In this document: in pieces, positions 8,830-18,265 of the stretch
How the letters are laid out: each line of letters opens with the position of its first letter
Position numbering within the stretch: the stretch's first letter is position 1
NCBI GenBank assembly: GCA_900552495.1
Contig: URZY01000002.1
Coordinates: forward strand, 151,144-215,143
Source of the DNA: an uncultured Mycoplasmatota bacterium
GTDB lineage: Bacteria; Bacillota_I; Bacilli_A; RF39; UBA660
Direction: 5' to 3'
DNA: 64,000 nt
Position numbers and translations under genes: made by a program
The notes under the pieces: generated by a model
Databases searched by the model: none
What the model saw: only the letters and a program-made list of their open reading frames with translations
Told to the model about the DNA's origin: nothing

Positions 8830-9810
8830 TACAAAATTATAACTATCACGACACATATCTTCTATTCCTAACTCAGCCATCCAATTAAGTTTTTCCTTGG
8901 CATATGAAGGATCTGCATAACACGCCGCCACATCTCCACTTCGCCTAGGTACAATGGTATAATCTATTTTTATTCCATTTACCTTTTCAAACGTTTTAAC
9001 TAAATCCAAAACACTATAACCATGACCAGTTCCTAAGTTGTAGCAATCAACCCCATGTGTACTTAATATTTTCTCAATAGCCTTAATATGACCCTTAGCT
9101 AAATCAACAACATGAATATAATCTCTTACACCCGTCCCGTCATGAGTATCATAATCATCGCCAAAAACATTCAGTTTTTCTAATTCTTTAGTCGCTACCT
9201 TTATAATATATGGCATTAAATTATTAGGAATACCATTTGGATTCTCTCCAATCAAACCACTTTTATGTGCTCCAATTGGGTTAAAATAGCGTAGAATCGC
9301 AATACTCCAGTCTTTATCGGCTACCACTAAATCCTTTAGAATTCCTTCTATATATAGTTTTGTTGTTCCATACGGATTAGTCGTTGACAAAGGGAAATCT
9401 TCTCGAATTGGCAACTCTTTAGGAGACCCATACACCGTAGCACTCGATGAAAATACTAACTTTTTACAATTGTTCTCCTCCATTACCTCTAATAAAGTCA
9501 AAGTTGAATCAATATTATTTCGATAATACAAAAGTGGTTTTTGAACCGATTCTCCAACCGCTTTTAACCCTGCAAAATGAATAACCGCCTCAATTGTATT
9601 TTCACTAAATATTTTTTGCATTAAAGTCTTATCGCAAACATCGCCTTTATAAAATTTTACTCTTTTACCAGTAATTTTCTCAATCTTTTCAATTACATCT
9701 TCTTTAGAATTGCAATTATTATCTACAATTACTACCTGATATCCATTCTCAAGTAATTCACAACAAGTATGGCTACCAATATAACCACACCCACCAGTAA
9801 CTAATATCAT
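8812..9810 (-). CDS. galE: UDP-glucose 4-epimerase
   Basis: The protein (332 aa from ATG 9810) is a short-chain dehydrogenase-type epimerase interconverting UDP-glucose and UDP-galactose with bound NAD. The Rossmann motif GGCGYIGSH is at the N-terminus, the catalytic region shows SSATVYG and YGTTK (Tyr-xxx-Lys), and GTGVRDYIHVVDLA and YNLGTGHGYSVL are GalE signatures. GAGGAGG precedes ATG 9810, which removes eight residues from the longest frame. It stands alone with its own terminator. Its product could feed surface polysaccharide or galactose use; no sugar genes adjoin it. Confidence 0.95.
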   Translation of the reverse strand: MILVTGGCGYIGSHTCCELLENGYQVVIVDNNCNSKEDVIEKIEKITGKRVKFYKGDVCDKTLMQKIFSENTIEAVIHFAGLKAVGESVQKPLLYYRNNIDSTLTLLEVMEENNCKKLVFSSSATVYGSPKELPIREDFPLSTTNPYGTTKLYIEGILKDLVVADKDWSIAILRYFNPIGAHKSGLIGENPNGIPNNLMPYIIKVATKELEKLNVFGDDYDTHDGTGVRDYIHVVDLAKGHIKAIEKILSTHGVDCYNLGTGHGYSVLDLVKTFEKVNGIKIDYTIVPRRSGDVAACYADPSYAKEKLNWMAELGIEDMCRDSYNFVKEKEH

Positions 9811-9891
9811 TAAAAACCTCCTCAAAGTAATCATTCTATTACTTTAATACAATTCTAATATAAAAAACCACAAAAGTCTACCTCACAATAA

Positions 9892-10968
9892 TCATTCAAA
9901 ATATATTTTTAATTTCATACCATAAATATCTATATTATGATTAAATATTAATCTTTCATCAATAGATATAGCGAATTCTTCACCCGGTAATATTAAAATA
10001 TCATCAAAAGTAACGCTTACACTGTCAGCTAACAAACTAAATCTAGCTGTAGTTGTACTAGTACTTTGATCATTTTTAAGATTGATATTAACACTCTGGC
10101 TCAGCAAAGCATGTGACTTATAATCTATGATTACCTCTACTTTAGTTATTTTAGTATCAGTTGCATTAACTCCACTAAACTCTCTCTCTAATAAATCACT
10201 AATAGTTGTACTCTCATTAAATAAGAATTCTTCCTCGTCTGCATCAATAACAAAGTCCTCATTAAATACCCTATCAATTCCTTCAATTATTAAATTACTC
10301 GTTACCTTATCTATCTTTAAAACTCCCCCTATATAAGTAAAAGTCACCTCTGCACTCTCACCATGAACAGCCACTTCATAAGGTGCACCTTCAAGAAAAC
10401 TAATCTCTAATGACTCATCAGCTATTATCTCTTTTGGATAATTTTTATCCTCAATATTGACATAATTAATAGAATAAAACGATTTAAAATTAAATTTTAA
10501 ATTAATCGGAATTTCCTCTTTTAACAAAGCCTCTCCAGTTCTATATTTAACAGTAATTGAAAAAGTAACTTTTCCACCCAATTTACTAATCTTTTCTCCA
10601 TATTGATAATTACTAATATTAACCTCCAAATTACTCGGAAGATCCTCTATTGCGACTAAGCCCATATCAACATTTCCAAAATTAGTTACTGAAACATTAT
10701 AGGTAATTGTGGAAGAACTACTAGGCAAGACTATTTTTGAACTTAGTCGATCAATATTATACTCATTATAAAACGAATAAGCCTCTCCATCAACAGCGGC
10801 AACACTAAAATCAGTAACTCTAATCACTTCTTCCAATCTTACTTTTGCAGCTATGTTTGTTGCCATCAAATTAGATCCAAACGAAGAATAGCCAATAGTA
10901 AGTCCAACACTGTATACAATAATAATAACTCCCAGAATAACCAATAATTTATCTTTTGCTATCTTCAT
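9892..10968 (-). CDS. Secreted/anchored beta-rich protein, likely SipW-type substrate
   Basis: The roughly 358-aa protein starts with a basic tail and one hydrophobic segment ending GYSSFGSNLMATNIAAKVR, the extended region seen after the signal helix of SipW/TasA-like secreted proteins. The rest is beta-rich, with a conserved-looking segment ITYNVSVTNFGNVD that resembles DUF11/Ig-like repeats. It is the last gene of the signal-peptidase operon and overlaps the DUF5305-like gene by 20 bases. A role as an exported fibre or surface protein is inferred from the neighbouring peptidase. ATG 10968 is preferred over a TTG nine bases upstream. Confidence 0.65.
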   Translation of the reverse strand: MKIAKDKLLVILGVIIIVYSVGLTIGYSSFGSNLMATNIAAKVRLEEVIRVTDFSVAAVDGEAYSFYNEYNIDRLSSKIVLPSSSSTITYNVSVTNFGNVDMGLVAIEDLPSNLEVNISNYQYGEKISKLGGKVTFSITVKYRTGEALLKEEIPINLKFNFKSFYSINYVNIEDKNYPKEIIADESLEISFLEGAPYEVAVHGESAEVTFTYIGGVLKIDKVTSNLIIEGIDRVFNEDFVIDADEEEFLFNESTTISDLLEREFSGVNATDTKITKVEVIIDYKSHALLSQSVNINLKNDQSTSTTTARFSLLADSVSVTFDDILILPGEEFAISIDERLIFNHNIDIYGMKLKIYFE

Positions 10969-12007
10969 CCAAATCAACCGCCTTAATCACCACTAAATAA
11001 ATATCTTTATCATTTTTTATATAAAAATAAGCTTTTTGATGTTTAATGAGTTCATAAAACATTATTGGTAAATTCAAATTATCATGAACATCAACCAATT
11101 CCAATATATCTCGAACTTTAATGATATTAAATTGTGAAATATCGGGGCAATAACTACTTTCAACAATCAGCCGATCATATTGTGTTAATATTTTCTTTAC
11201 ATATATATCGTATTTACTCTTTCGTTTAGATCCCGCTATAACTAATTTTATTAAATTAACCACAAAGAAAGCAAAAACACCTGCAAAAACAAGGCCCATA
11301 ATCAATAAATCATTATTATTAATAGCAACTATAGCCCCTCTAACCACCTCATCAGAATTATTAATCTCTTTATAATCCACTGCAATATCTATTGCTTTCT
11401 GAGAAAGAGGAATTGTTAAAAGTAACTGCTCTTCACTATTCTCATCAAATATTTCTGACCCAGAACTATCCTTTTTCTTAATTTTCAAATAAACTAATAA
11501 ATTGTTCTTACTATCTATTCCATAAGTTGCCTTAAATTTATTAGCCAAATTATTGTAATGATCATAATCAATTGTCACACTTTTCTCTAGTAAAAAATTT
11601 TTCTTCGCTAAAACTTTCTCCTTTACTTTTTCCAAAAGCGTATACTTCTTTTCAAAATAAACCTTTTCATCAACAGGATCAATAATTTCTAACCGCGCTA
11701 GAATTTCATATTCAATATTTAAATCCATTGCTTCAGCAACATTTAAATTATATAAAAATTCAATATCAATTGAATCAATTAAACTAGCAATATAAATCAT
11801 ATCTTTTTTTAAATATTTTTCTTCATAGAAAGAATTTTCTTTCAAATTAACCAAATAATTAATATTACTTTTCTCATCATATTTAATAACTTTCTCACTT
11901 TTAATATCCAAACCTTTAAAAAAACAAATACCACCCATCATAAAAGTAATTACCGCTCCCAAAATACATACAAATACTCGCATATCATAACTAATATATT
12001 TTTTCAT
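10949..12007 (-). CDS. DUF5305-like membrane protein of the signal-peptidase operon
   Basis: The 352-aa protein has an N-terminal membrane helix (about 10-30), an outer domain of about 190 residues, a second helix near 235-255 and a cytoplasmic C-terminal domain of about 90 residues. The segment NYLVNLKENSFYEEKYL and then DMIYIASLIDSIDIEF is what I recall of the DUF5305 family, commonly encoded beside archaeal/SipW-type signal peptidases. Biochemical role unknown. It lies 3 bases after sipW and overlaps the next gene, so all are co-translated. Confidence 0.6.
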   Translation of the reverse strand: MKKYISYDMRVFVCILGAVITFMMGGICFFKGLDIKSEKVIKYDEKSNINYLVNLKENSFYEEKYLKKDMIYIASLIDSIDIEFLYNLNVAEAMDLNIEYEILARLEIIDPVDEKVYFEKKYTLLEKVKEKVLAKKNFLLEKSVTIDYDHYNNLANKFKATYGIDSKNNLLVYLKIKKKDSSGSEIFDENSEEQLLLTIPLSQKAIDIAVDYKEINNSDEVVRGAIVAINNNDLLIMGLVFAGVFAFFVVNLIKLVIAGSKRKSKYDIYVKKILTQYDRLIVESSYCPDISQFNIIKVRDILELVDVHDNLNLPIMFYELIKHQKAYFYIKNDKDIYLVVIKAVDLDEDSKR

Positions 12008-12010
12008 AAA

Positions 12011-13129
12011 TTACTCCTTTCCATGTAGCCATACAGTCGGTAATCCAACCCAAGGTATCTTATATTTAACTACCCCTAATATTTTCTCTTCTAAAATATA
12101 ATATTGATCTCTTTCTGTATTAGCATCACCCTTAGTATAGTAATAGCGTATCCCTTTATAATCTTCAAAACCAACTAACCTATGAACCACAATTTTTCCA
12201 GCATATTCATATGCAATAATGTCGCCAACTTTTAAGTGCTCAAAAGGGCGGTCTTTTTCAATCACTATTGCATCACCAATATTTATGCTAGGATTCATAC
12301 TCCCACTAGCAATTGCTACTACCTGAAATCTAAAATAACCCGAGACTAAATAAATTAAAATAACAATCGGCCACAACGCTAAAGTCAATATAAGAAAGTT
12401 AGTTTTCCTATATTTCATATTAATTATAGAAAAAGAAGTCATTTTCTCATAAACAATATAAAAAACAACTAAAGGACCTATAAACGCTATCAAGGCACTT
12501 AAATATTTGCTCGGATTTGGCAATAAATACAAGAAATAGGGATAACAATCCATTACTACCCTATATAAAATACACGGCTTATAGCCACCATTATATGAAA
12601 TATAAGAGAACGCTAAATTTAAACTGATACTTGGGAATAATACTAAAGCTAAAAAATTAAAAACTTCTTCTTTATTAAAAAAATCAACATAACCAATCAC
12701 CAAAAAAATATCAATCAATACAAATAGAATTATCATAACTCCAACTGATAATAAACTTTTGTCAATTTTTAATAGTATTTGATTTCGAAGCAACTCTTTT
12801 CCAAATACAACTATAACGGTCGGAAGACAAATTTTTATAATTCCCATAATATTTAAAAACCGATCACTTCTATTAAAACCAACAAGCAATCCTAACAAAT
12901 AAAAAAATATAAAATAGCCTAATAAATATAAAAAAACATCTTCCAAGATTTCCCGCGTATATCGCATATCTCTTTTTTCAAATCCAAAAAATTTATTGAA
13001 TAGAAATAAAGCACTAAATAAAATAAGTATCAATATATATTGATTAAAAACCAGCTTCCAGAAAATACTTAGACCTAATATAAGAATAAGAAATAGTTGA
13101 AACCTAAAAACCCTTTTTTGTGTTTTCAT
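12011..13129 (-). CDS. sipW: Signal peptidase I, ER/SipW type, with long membrane N-terminus
   Basis: The last ~110 residues form a signal peptidase I domain: catalytic Ser in ASGSMNPSINIGD, LKVGDIIAYEY, and VVHRLVG, where His replaces the Lys of the bacterial enzyme, followed by YYTKGDAN. The Ser/His dyad defines the ER/archaeal/SipW group. The first ~260 residues add about eight to ten membrane helices, so the protein is about twice the size of Bacillus SipW (about 190 aa). It sits between two genes for proteins with SipW-type leaders, which are likely its substrates. The symbol reflects type, not orthology. Confidence 0.85.
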   Translation of the reverse strand: MKTQKRVFRFQLFLILILGLSIFWKLVFNQYILILILFSALFLFNKFFGFEKRDMRYTREILEDVFLYLLGYFIFFYLLGLLVGFNRSDRFLNIMGIIKICLPTVIVVFGKELLRNQILLKIDKSLLSVGVMIILFVLIDIFLVIGYVDFFNKEEVFNFLALVLFPSISLNLAFSYISYNGGYKPCILYRVVMDCYPYFLYLLPNPSKYLSALIAFIGPLVVFYIVYEKMTSFSIINMKYRKTNFLILTLALWPIVILIYLVSGYFRFQVVAIASGSMNPSINIGDAIVIEKDRPFEHLKVGDIIAYEYAGKIVVHRLVGFEDYKGIRYYYTKGDANTERDQYYILEEKILGVVKYKIPWVGLPTVWLHGKE

Positions 13130-13157
13130 ATTCCTCCCTTTCTAAATATTTCTAAAA

Positions 13158-13811
13158 TTAATCTACCGAACTATAATTTAAAGTAATATTCCCAAACTCA
13201 ACAGAAAAATCCCCATCAGCCCTAGCACCATCACTAGCATACTCAATAACGACTACAACTTCCTCCATACTTTTTTTAAGCAAAGTATGGTTAAAAATAT
13301 TAGTTATTCCCTTAGAAGTAAATTCCTCCGTTCCAACTTTTATCTTTAAATTAATATCATTGCAAGCTTGCTCCGTAAGTTCTGCTGATGTTCCAACTAC
13401 TGGTGTACATATCTTATGGTTATTTCCACTAGTGGCATTCAAAAAAATAATATTTTTTAAATAAGCATCATACTCTCCAATATTCCTAGCAAAAAAATGA
13501 TATTCAACCTTTTGGCCAGGTTCCGTAAAAGTTGCTGATAAATTACTAATAGTTGAATCATTACTATTATCAATTTTAGCAGTTTCAGCATTTAAAATCC
13601 CATCACTATACACTGGAACAACATCATAGATCAATTCATCTTTGCTAGCCGAAAAAACCACTCTAAATGAATTAGGATCTGGTTCAACTAGCGCATTAGA
13701 TTCAATATTTAAAACTGATGAAAAAGCCGCAAAGCCTACTGTTATTCCAAAAACTCCAACCAGTAAAACGATTATAAATAATTGTTTTGTATTACTTCTC
13801 TTATCTCTCAT
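13158..13811 (-). CDS. Secreted protein with SipW/TasA-like leader
   Basis: The 217-aa protein begins with charged residues, one hydrophobic helix, then GFAAFSSVLNIESNALVEP, a leader of the kind cleaved by ER-type peptidases in Firmicutes. The rest is beta-rich with one pair of Cys residues flanking a short loop (HKICTPV ... EQACND). It is first in the operon, 28 bases upstream of the peptidase gene, with TTAGGAGGAAC before ATG. TasA-like fibre or surface role is inference. No catalytic residues recognised. Confidence 0.65.
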   Translation of the reverse strand: MRDKRSNTKQLFIIVLLVGVFGITVGFAAFSSVLNIESNALVEPDPNSFRVVFSASKDELIYDVVPVYSDGILNAETAKIDNSNDSTISNLSATFTEPGQKVEYHFFARNIGEYDAYLKNIIFLNATSGNNHKICTPVVGTSAELTEQACNDINLKIKVGTEEFTSKGITNIFNHTLLKKSMEEVVVVIEYASDGARADGDFSVEFGNITLNYSSVD

Positions 13812-13871
13812 TCTGTTCCTCCTAACTAATTTCTACTACTAGTATGAATCGAAAAATATTTTTTATGTCAT

Positions 13872-13895
13872 AAAAAAAAGCAACTGTAAGTTGCT
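13872..13895 (-). terminator. Intrinsic terminator between the TMEM198-like gene and the sipW operon
   Basis: AGCAAC-TTACA-GTTGCT hairpin followed by eight T on the minus strand, 11 bases after the stop codon of the 13907-14431 gene. The sipW operon therefore needs its own promoter in the 60 bases that follow. Confidence 0.85.
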
Positions 13896-13906
13896 ATAAA
13901 AGGTGA

Positions 13907-14431
13907 TTATTCTGCCTTTTTTCCACGATTATTTGTCACTTGAAAGCAGATCCCAACAAGCATCAAAATAAGCGCTAAAATAAAAGAAATTTGCTCATTA
14001 ATTTTAAAATACTCCGCCACTGCTCCCAAAATTTGACCAGCACCTATAATAGAAGTATAAATGATTACTCCATACTTATAAAATTTAACTCCTAAATAAC
14101 CGCCAACAAGTCCCAAAATTAAACCACCAACTAGGTTCCAAATTTCCCATGGAATAACCGTCACTGCTAAAAAACCAATTATTATAAAACCTATCAAAAA
14201 AATCCCCAATTTATATAGTGAATAACTGATAGTCGCTACCGCCACCGCAACTATAATTGACAAACCAACCAAAATCGCCGGCTCGGTAATAGCTGCCGAT
14301 AAAAAATAATTAGTTAATGTATAACCACATACTCCTCCACATAAAGAAACTAAAATTTTGTTCCAACGAAAACCAAAAAAGCAAAATAAGAGCCCCGTTA
14401 AAACCATAATTACCAATGTTACTATATTCAT
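13907..14431 (-). CDS. TMEM198/DUF4203-like multi-helix membrane protein
   Basis: The protein (about 174 aa) consists almost entirely of six or seven hydrophobic helices with Gly-rich turns (GLLFCFFGFRWNK, GGLILGLVGGYLG), the pattern of the TMEM198/DUF4203 family. Charged residues occur only at the very C-terminus. AAAGGAG precedes ATG 14431, so the five residues upstream are not used. It is preceded by the murC terminator, so it is a single-gene unit. Function unknown. Confidence 0.6.
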   Translation of the reverse strand: MNIVTLVIMVLTGLLFCFFGFRWNKILVSLCGGVCGYTLTNYFLSAAITEPAILVGLSIIVAVAVATISYSLYKLGIFLIGFIIIGFLAVTVIPWEIWNLVGGLILGLVGGYLGVKFYKYGVIIYTSIIGAGQILGAVAEYFKINEQISFILALILMLVGICFQVTNNRGKKAE

Positions 14432-14466
14432 ATTTACTCCTTTCACTCACAGTATATCATCACCAC

Positions 14467-14490
14467 AAAAAAAAGGAAACATAATTTCCT
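14467..14490 (-). terminator. Intrinsic terminator of murC
   Basis: AGGAAA-TTATG-TTTCCT hairpin followed by a T run on the minus strand. Confidence 0.8.
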
Positions 14491-14532
14491 TCTTTATATT
14501 TAGATTTAAAAGTATTACTATTTTAGAACACT

Positions 14533-15837
14533 CTATCTCATAATCTCTTTAAAAGCATTAATCAAACCATCAACATAAGCACAGCCCATAAAACACACAA
14601 CTGAAGACTTCTCATTTTTCAACTTATCAATCGTCTCAACACTGATAATATCACTATCACTTAATTTATCAATAATAATATGTGAAGTAATACCTGGATA
14701 ATCTTCCTGTCTTTCTCTATTACAATCAATTTCCGTTAAATAAGTCTTATCAGCAATCTTAAAGGCTTCAACAAATTCTTCTGTAAAATCCTTAGTTCTA
14801 GAATACGTATTAGGAACAAAAACGACCACCAATCTTTTATCTGGATATTTTTGCTTAACCGCCTCCAAAGTCACTTTAATTTCTGTCGGATGATGTGCAT
14901 AATCATCAATTACCACAACATCACCAATTTTTTCCTCCGCAAATCTTCGTTTGGCATTCTTAAAAGTCTTTAGCAATTCTTCAATCTTATCTTTAGCAAT
15001 ACCAATTTCTTTACAAATAACAATTGCCGCCGCTGCATTAGCCACCATATGTTTTCCATAAAGAGGGATATCAAAAGATCCAAAATCCTCACCATCAATT
15101 ACCAAATCAAAACTAGAACCCGTCCGTGTCAAAGATATATTTTTAATAATTACATCGTTATTATCATTAAATCCATAAAATTTAACAGGTGTCTTATAAT
15201 TAATTTTTCTTACTTCTTCATTATCACCATTTGCCACTACTAATTTGCTAGTTTGATTTGCAAAGATTTCAAATGTCTCTCGTATATCAGTAACGTCCTT
15301 ATAACACTCCAAATGTTCAGCTTCAATATTTGTAATAATTGAATATGCTGGATGATAAACACTGAAATGGCGATTAAACTCATCACTCTCAACTACATAA
15401 TATTTATTATCTCTTGTAGCCCTTCCATCTCCAGCCCCAATAAAATAATTGCAACCAACAGTATTTTCTAAAACATGTTTAATCATTGATGAAGTAGAAG
15501 TTTTACCATGTGTCCCGCTAACACCAATTGTTTCAAATTGACTAATGACATCTGCCATTATTTCATTATATTTTTTTACCGTAAGCCCTAATTCTTTAAC
15601 TCGAACCAATTCCGGATGATCACTTTTAAATGCCACACTATAAGTAACAATTGTATCTTTATCTATCTCATGATCATGATCATAAAAGATCTTAATACCT
15701 CGCTCATCTAAACCATCTTGAGTAAATTTATGTCCTCTTGCATCGTCATAACCACTAACTTCATTTCCTAAATCAAACAAAATCTGCGCAAGTGTTGACA
15801 TTCCTGTCCCCTTTATACCTATACAATAATATTTCAT
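14533..15837 (-). CDS. murC: UDP-N-acetylmuramate--L-alanine ligase
   Basis: The 434-aa enzyme adds L-Ala to UDP-MurNAc, the first peptide step in peptidoglycan synthesis. It has the N-terminal nucleotide-sugar domain with GIKGTGMSTLAQIL, the ATP loop GVSGTHGKTSTSSM (about 105-118), VVESDEFNRHF and IDDYAHHPTEI, all Mur ligase hallmarks. Alternative: Mpl, which is longer and recycles tripeptide; length and motifs favour MurC. It is transcribed alone, divergent from the DHH gene, with its own terminator. Confidence 0.93.
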   Translation of the reverse strand: MKYYCIGIKGTGMSTLAQILFDLGNEVSGYDDARGHKFTQDGLDERGIKIFYDHDHEIDKDTIVTYSVAFKSDHPELVRVKELGLTVKKYNEIMADVISQFETIGVSGTHGKTSTSSMIKHVLENTVGCNYFIGAGDGRATRDNKYYVVESDEFNRHFSVYHPAYSIITNIEAEHLECYKDVTDIRETFEIFANQTSKLVVANGDNEEVRKINYKTPVKFYGFNDNNDVIIKNISLTRTGSSFDLVIDGEDFGSFDIPLYGKHMVANAAAAIVICKEIGIAKDKIEELLKTFKNAKRRFAEEKIGDVVVIDDYAHHPTEIKVTLEAVKQKYPDKRLVVVFVPNTYSRTKDFTEEFVEAFKIADKTYLTEIDCNRERQEDYPGITSHIIIDKLSDSDIISVETIDKLKNEKSSVVCFMGCAYVDGLINAFKEIMR

Positions 15838-15952
15838 GAAATCACTTCCTTTATAACATATAGTATAACTTAATTTTTATATACTGACAACGATATATAC
15901 TGTCTATAACTGTCAATCTATGTTATAATATATTAATAATTGAGGTGAAGAT

Positions 15953-16822
15953 ATGACAAAATATATAATTCTTGGCCACGAAAACCCCGATCTAGATAGT
16001 ATTGTTAGCGGTTTTCTCCTAGAAAAACTTTTAAAACAAAAAGGTTATCAAGCAGAATTTATTATTCCTGATAAAGTTATCTCTCAAGAAAATATTACTC
16101 TCTGTAAGCAAATAAATATTGATCCAACAAAATATCAAAAAAAGATTCCTAAAAACTCCGCCTTTATTTTAGTGGATCATTTCGAACGAATTACACCTGG
16201 GCCAATTATAGCCATAATAGACCACCATCCTACCACCAAAAAAATTACCTGTCCATATTATTTCAATTTACCATCATCTTCCGTTTCTCTCTTAATTATT
16301 AAAAATAATGAAAAATTCTTTTCCAAAAACGACTTTCTTTGTGCCATCTTTGCTGCCATGGTTGATACTGTGGCCTTTCATTCTATAAAAGCCTTACCTA
16401 GTGATATCAGTTGGTGCCAAAATAAATGTCAACAATTAAGTTTTAACTATGAACACCTACTAACATTAAGCATGTGTCCAACTGATATGACAGATTTAAA
16501 TCAAGCCGCTTTTAATGGATTAAAAAAACACACTATTAATAATTACAAGATTGCGTCTTCTTTTCTTCACCTAGTTGATCCGCAAAAGTATAACAATCAA
16601 ATCCAAAAAATACTTGATAAATTAAAAATATATCGTCAAGAAAACAACTTAGTTTTATTTGCCTTTTTAGTCCATAATATAACCAATTTTACATCAACAC
16701 TATATAAAATTAAAGAAAATACCATTGAAGTCACAAAATATCCCCAATATGCCTCTCGTGGAAACATTATCATTCCTGAGCTTACAAAAGAATTAACTAT
16801 TCAAACTAAAAGGACGCCTTAA
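15953..16822 (+). CDS. PpaC-like DHH phosphoesterase (probable Mn-dependent inorganic pyrophosphatase)
   Basis: The 289-aa protein has the family II pyrophosphatase order of motifs: GHENPDLDSIVSG, ILVDHFE and AIIDHHPT, which supply metal ligands, followed by a DHHA2-like C-terminal domain. Near the C-terminus SRG occurs where family II enzymes have SRK-KQ, and the GST region is SSS, so substrate binding may differ. PpaC is normally about 305-310 aa. GAGGTG lies 7 bases before ATG. It is one of few plus-strand genes, convergent with queH. Alternative: another DHH/DHHA2 phosphoesterase. Confidence 0.7.
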   Translation: MTKYIILGHENPDLDSIVSGFLLEKLLKQKGYQAEFIIPDKVISQENITLCKQINIDPTKYQKKIPKNSAFILVDHFERITPGPIIAIIDHHPTTKKITCPYYFNLPSSSVSLLIIKNNEKFFSKNDFLCAIFAAMVDTVAFHSIKALPSDISWCQNKCQQLSFNYEHLLTLSMCPTDMTDLNQAAFNGLKKHTINNYKIASSFLHLVDPQKYNNQIQKILDKLKIYRQENNLVLFAFLVHNITNFTSTLYKIKENTIEVTKYPQYASRGNIIIPELTKELTIQTKRTP

Positions 16823-16832
16823 GCGTCTTTTA
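16807..16832. terminator. Bidirectional terminator between the PpaC-like gene and queH
   Basis: GACGC-CTTAA-GCGTC hairpin flanked by A on the left and T on the right; it spans the last codons of both convergent genes, which overlap by four bases. Confidence 0.75.
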
Positions 16833-17427
16833 TTTTATCTCTAAAAGAATATACACATCCACAATAATCCTGACGATATAATGCAAATTCTTTTGACAAC
16901 TCTATGCTCCTTTTATAACCATTCTTTTTCTTAAAATCAGCATAAAGAAAGTGTCCATCATATTTTTCTTCTAATTGCTTGCCAATTTCATTAATCCACA
17001 ATGCATTTTTATAAGGACTCAAGCTAAGTGTAGTAGTAAAATAATTAATTCCCATCTTCTCTGCCACTTTAGCACATTCTTCCAATCGTAATTCATAACA
17101 TTTATAGCACCTTTTTCCTCGTTCTGGTTCCGCTTCTAATCCTTTTGCTATATCGAAAAATTCTCGTGGCTCATATCTTCCCGCAATAACATCTATTTTA
17201 TATTTTGTCTTAAATCTCCCAACAAACTTCTCAAGTTCCACCAATCGCTTAGTATACTCTTCTTCACTAGTAATATTAGGATTGTAAAACAAAATAGAAA
17301 TTTGAAATAAATTACCTAGTCTTTCTAATACCGCCGAACTGCAAGGAGCACAACAAGCATGCAATAAAAGTTTCTCACCTGGATTGATATTTTTAATTAT
17401 TTTCTCCATCTCTAAATCATAATTCAT
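16819..17427 (-). CDS. queH: Epoxyqueuosine reductase QueH
   Basis: The protein (about 202 aa) carries out the last step of queuosine tRNA modification using a Cys-bound iron-sulfur cluster. It has LLHACCAPCSSAVLERL near the N-terminus, RCYKCYELRLEECA centrally, FTTTLSLSPYKN and YRQDYCGCVYS at the end, matching the QueH (former DUF208) cysteine pattern. ATG 17427 is chosen because GAGGAGTGAAGTT precedes it; the longer frame would run into the divergent ZIP gene. No other queuosine genes are in the window, suggesting salvage of precursor. Confidence 0.93.
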   Translation of the reverse strand: MNYDLEMEKIIKNINPGEKLLLHACCAPCSSAVLERLGNLFQISILFYNPNITSEEEYTKRLVELEKFVGRFKTKYKIDVIAGRYEPREFFDIAKGLEAEPERGKRCYKCYELRLEECAKVAEKMGINYFTTTLSLSPYKNALWINEIGKQLEEKYDGHFLYADFKKKNGYKRSIELSKEFALYRQDYCGCVYSFRDKIKDA

Positions 17428-17512
17428 AACTTCACTCCTCACTTCTAACATATTATAACACAAAATAAAAATAAAAACATATTTTCTATCTATCCCCGCA
17501 TAAATTAAAATT

Positions 17513-18265
17513 ATGAATACAACAACATTAAGTTTTACAATTACTTTAATTGCCGGTTTAGCCACCGTATTAGGCATAATTCCTATTTTCTTCAAGAAAA
17601 AAAGGCAAGATCAAACAATTGCTGCCGCCTTAGCTTTTTCAAGTGGCATTATGTTAACAATTTCTCTTATTTCGCTAATTCCCGAAGCTACTTCATTAAT
17701 TAATGAATCGTTCTTAAAACTTCCTGCCCTCCTTATCAGTGCCATATTTATAGTCCTAGGAATATCTATTTCTACTATTGTCGATTCAAAGATCGAAAAA
17801 AAACTATCTGCTTCAAATCTATACAAACTCGGATTGATTTCTGCCATTGTTTTAATACTCCATAACATTCCTGAAGGCATAACTACTTACGCCTCTACAA
17901 CCACAAATGAAAGACTTGGTCTAAAACTCTCTCTAGCTATCGCTCTCCATAACATTCCTGAAGGTATTTCCATTGCCATCCCTATTTATTATTCAACAAA
18001 AAGTAAAAAACAAGCATTTTTTTACACCTTAATCGCCGGCTTCTCAGAATTCTTAGGAGCAATATTAGCTCATATCTTTTTAAAAGATATTCTTAACTCT
18101 TTTATTCTAGGATTAATATTAAGCATTACTGCTGGTATAATGATCGACATCTCTATCTATGAATTTCTTCCTAACGCACTTCAAATAAAAAAGAACAAAG
18201 CCATTGTTTATTACTTTGTTCTAGGTATCTTAATAATGTTTTTCTCCGAAATGTTTCTATTCTAA
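17513..18265 (+). CDS. ZIP family metal transporter (ZupT-like)
   Basis: The 250-aa protein has eight hydrophobic helices and two HNIPEGI motifs (LHNIPEGITTYAS and LHNIPEGISIAIP), the metal-binding helices of ZIP transporters for Zn, Fe or Mn uptake. An IEKKL basic loop lies between helices 3 and 4. I could not find a Shine-Dalgarno sequence before the ATG; the transcript may be leaderless or use an unusual start. It is divergent from queH and ends overlapping the convergent XRE gene by nine bases. Confidence 0.9.
   Translation: MNTTTLSFTITLIAGLATVLGIIPIFFKKKRQDQTIAAALAFSSGIMLTISLISLIPEATSLINESFLKLPALLISAIFIVLGISISTIVDSKIEKKLSASNLYKLGLISAIVLILHNIPEGITTYASTTTNERLGLKLSLAIALHNIPEGISIAIPIYYSTKSKKQAFFYTLIAGFSEFLGAILAHIFLKDILNSFILGLILSITAGIMIDISIYEFLPNALQIKKNKAIVYYFVLGILIMFFSEMFLF

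Noticed and set aside
17427..17513. preQ1 riboswitch upstream of queH
   Set aside because: The 85-base divergent leader shows a TATAAT and ribosome site but no recognisable preQ1 aptamer sequence.
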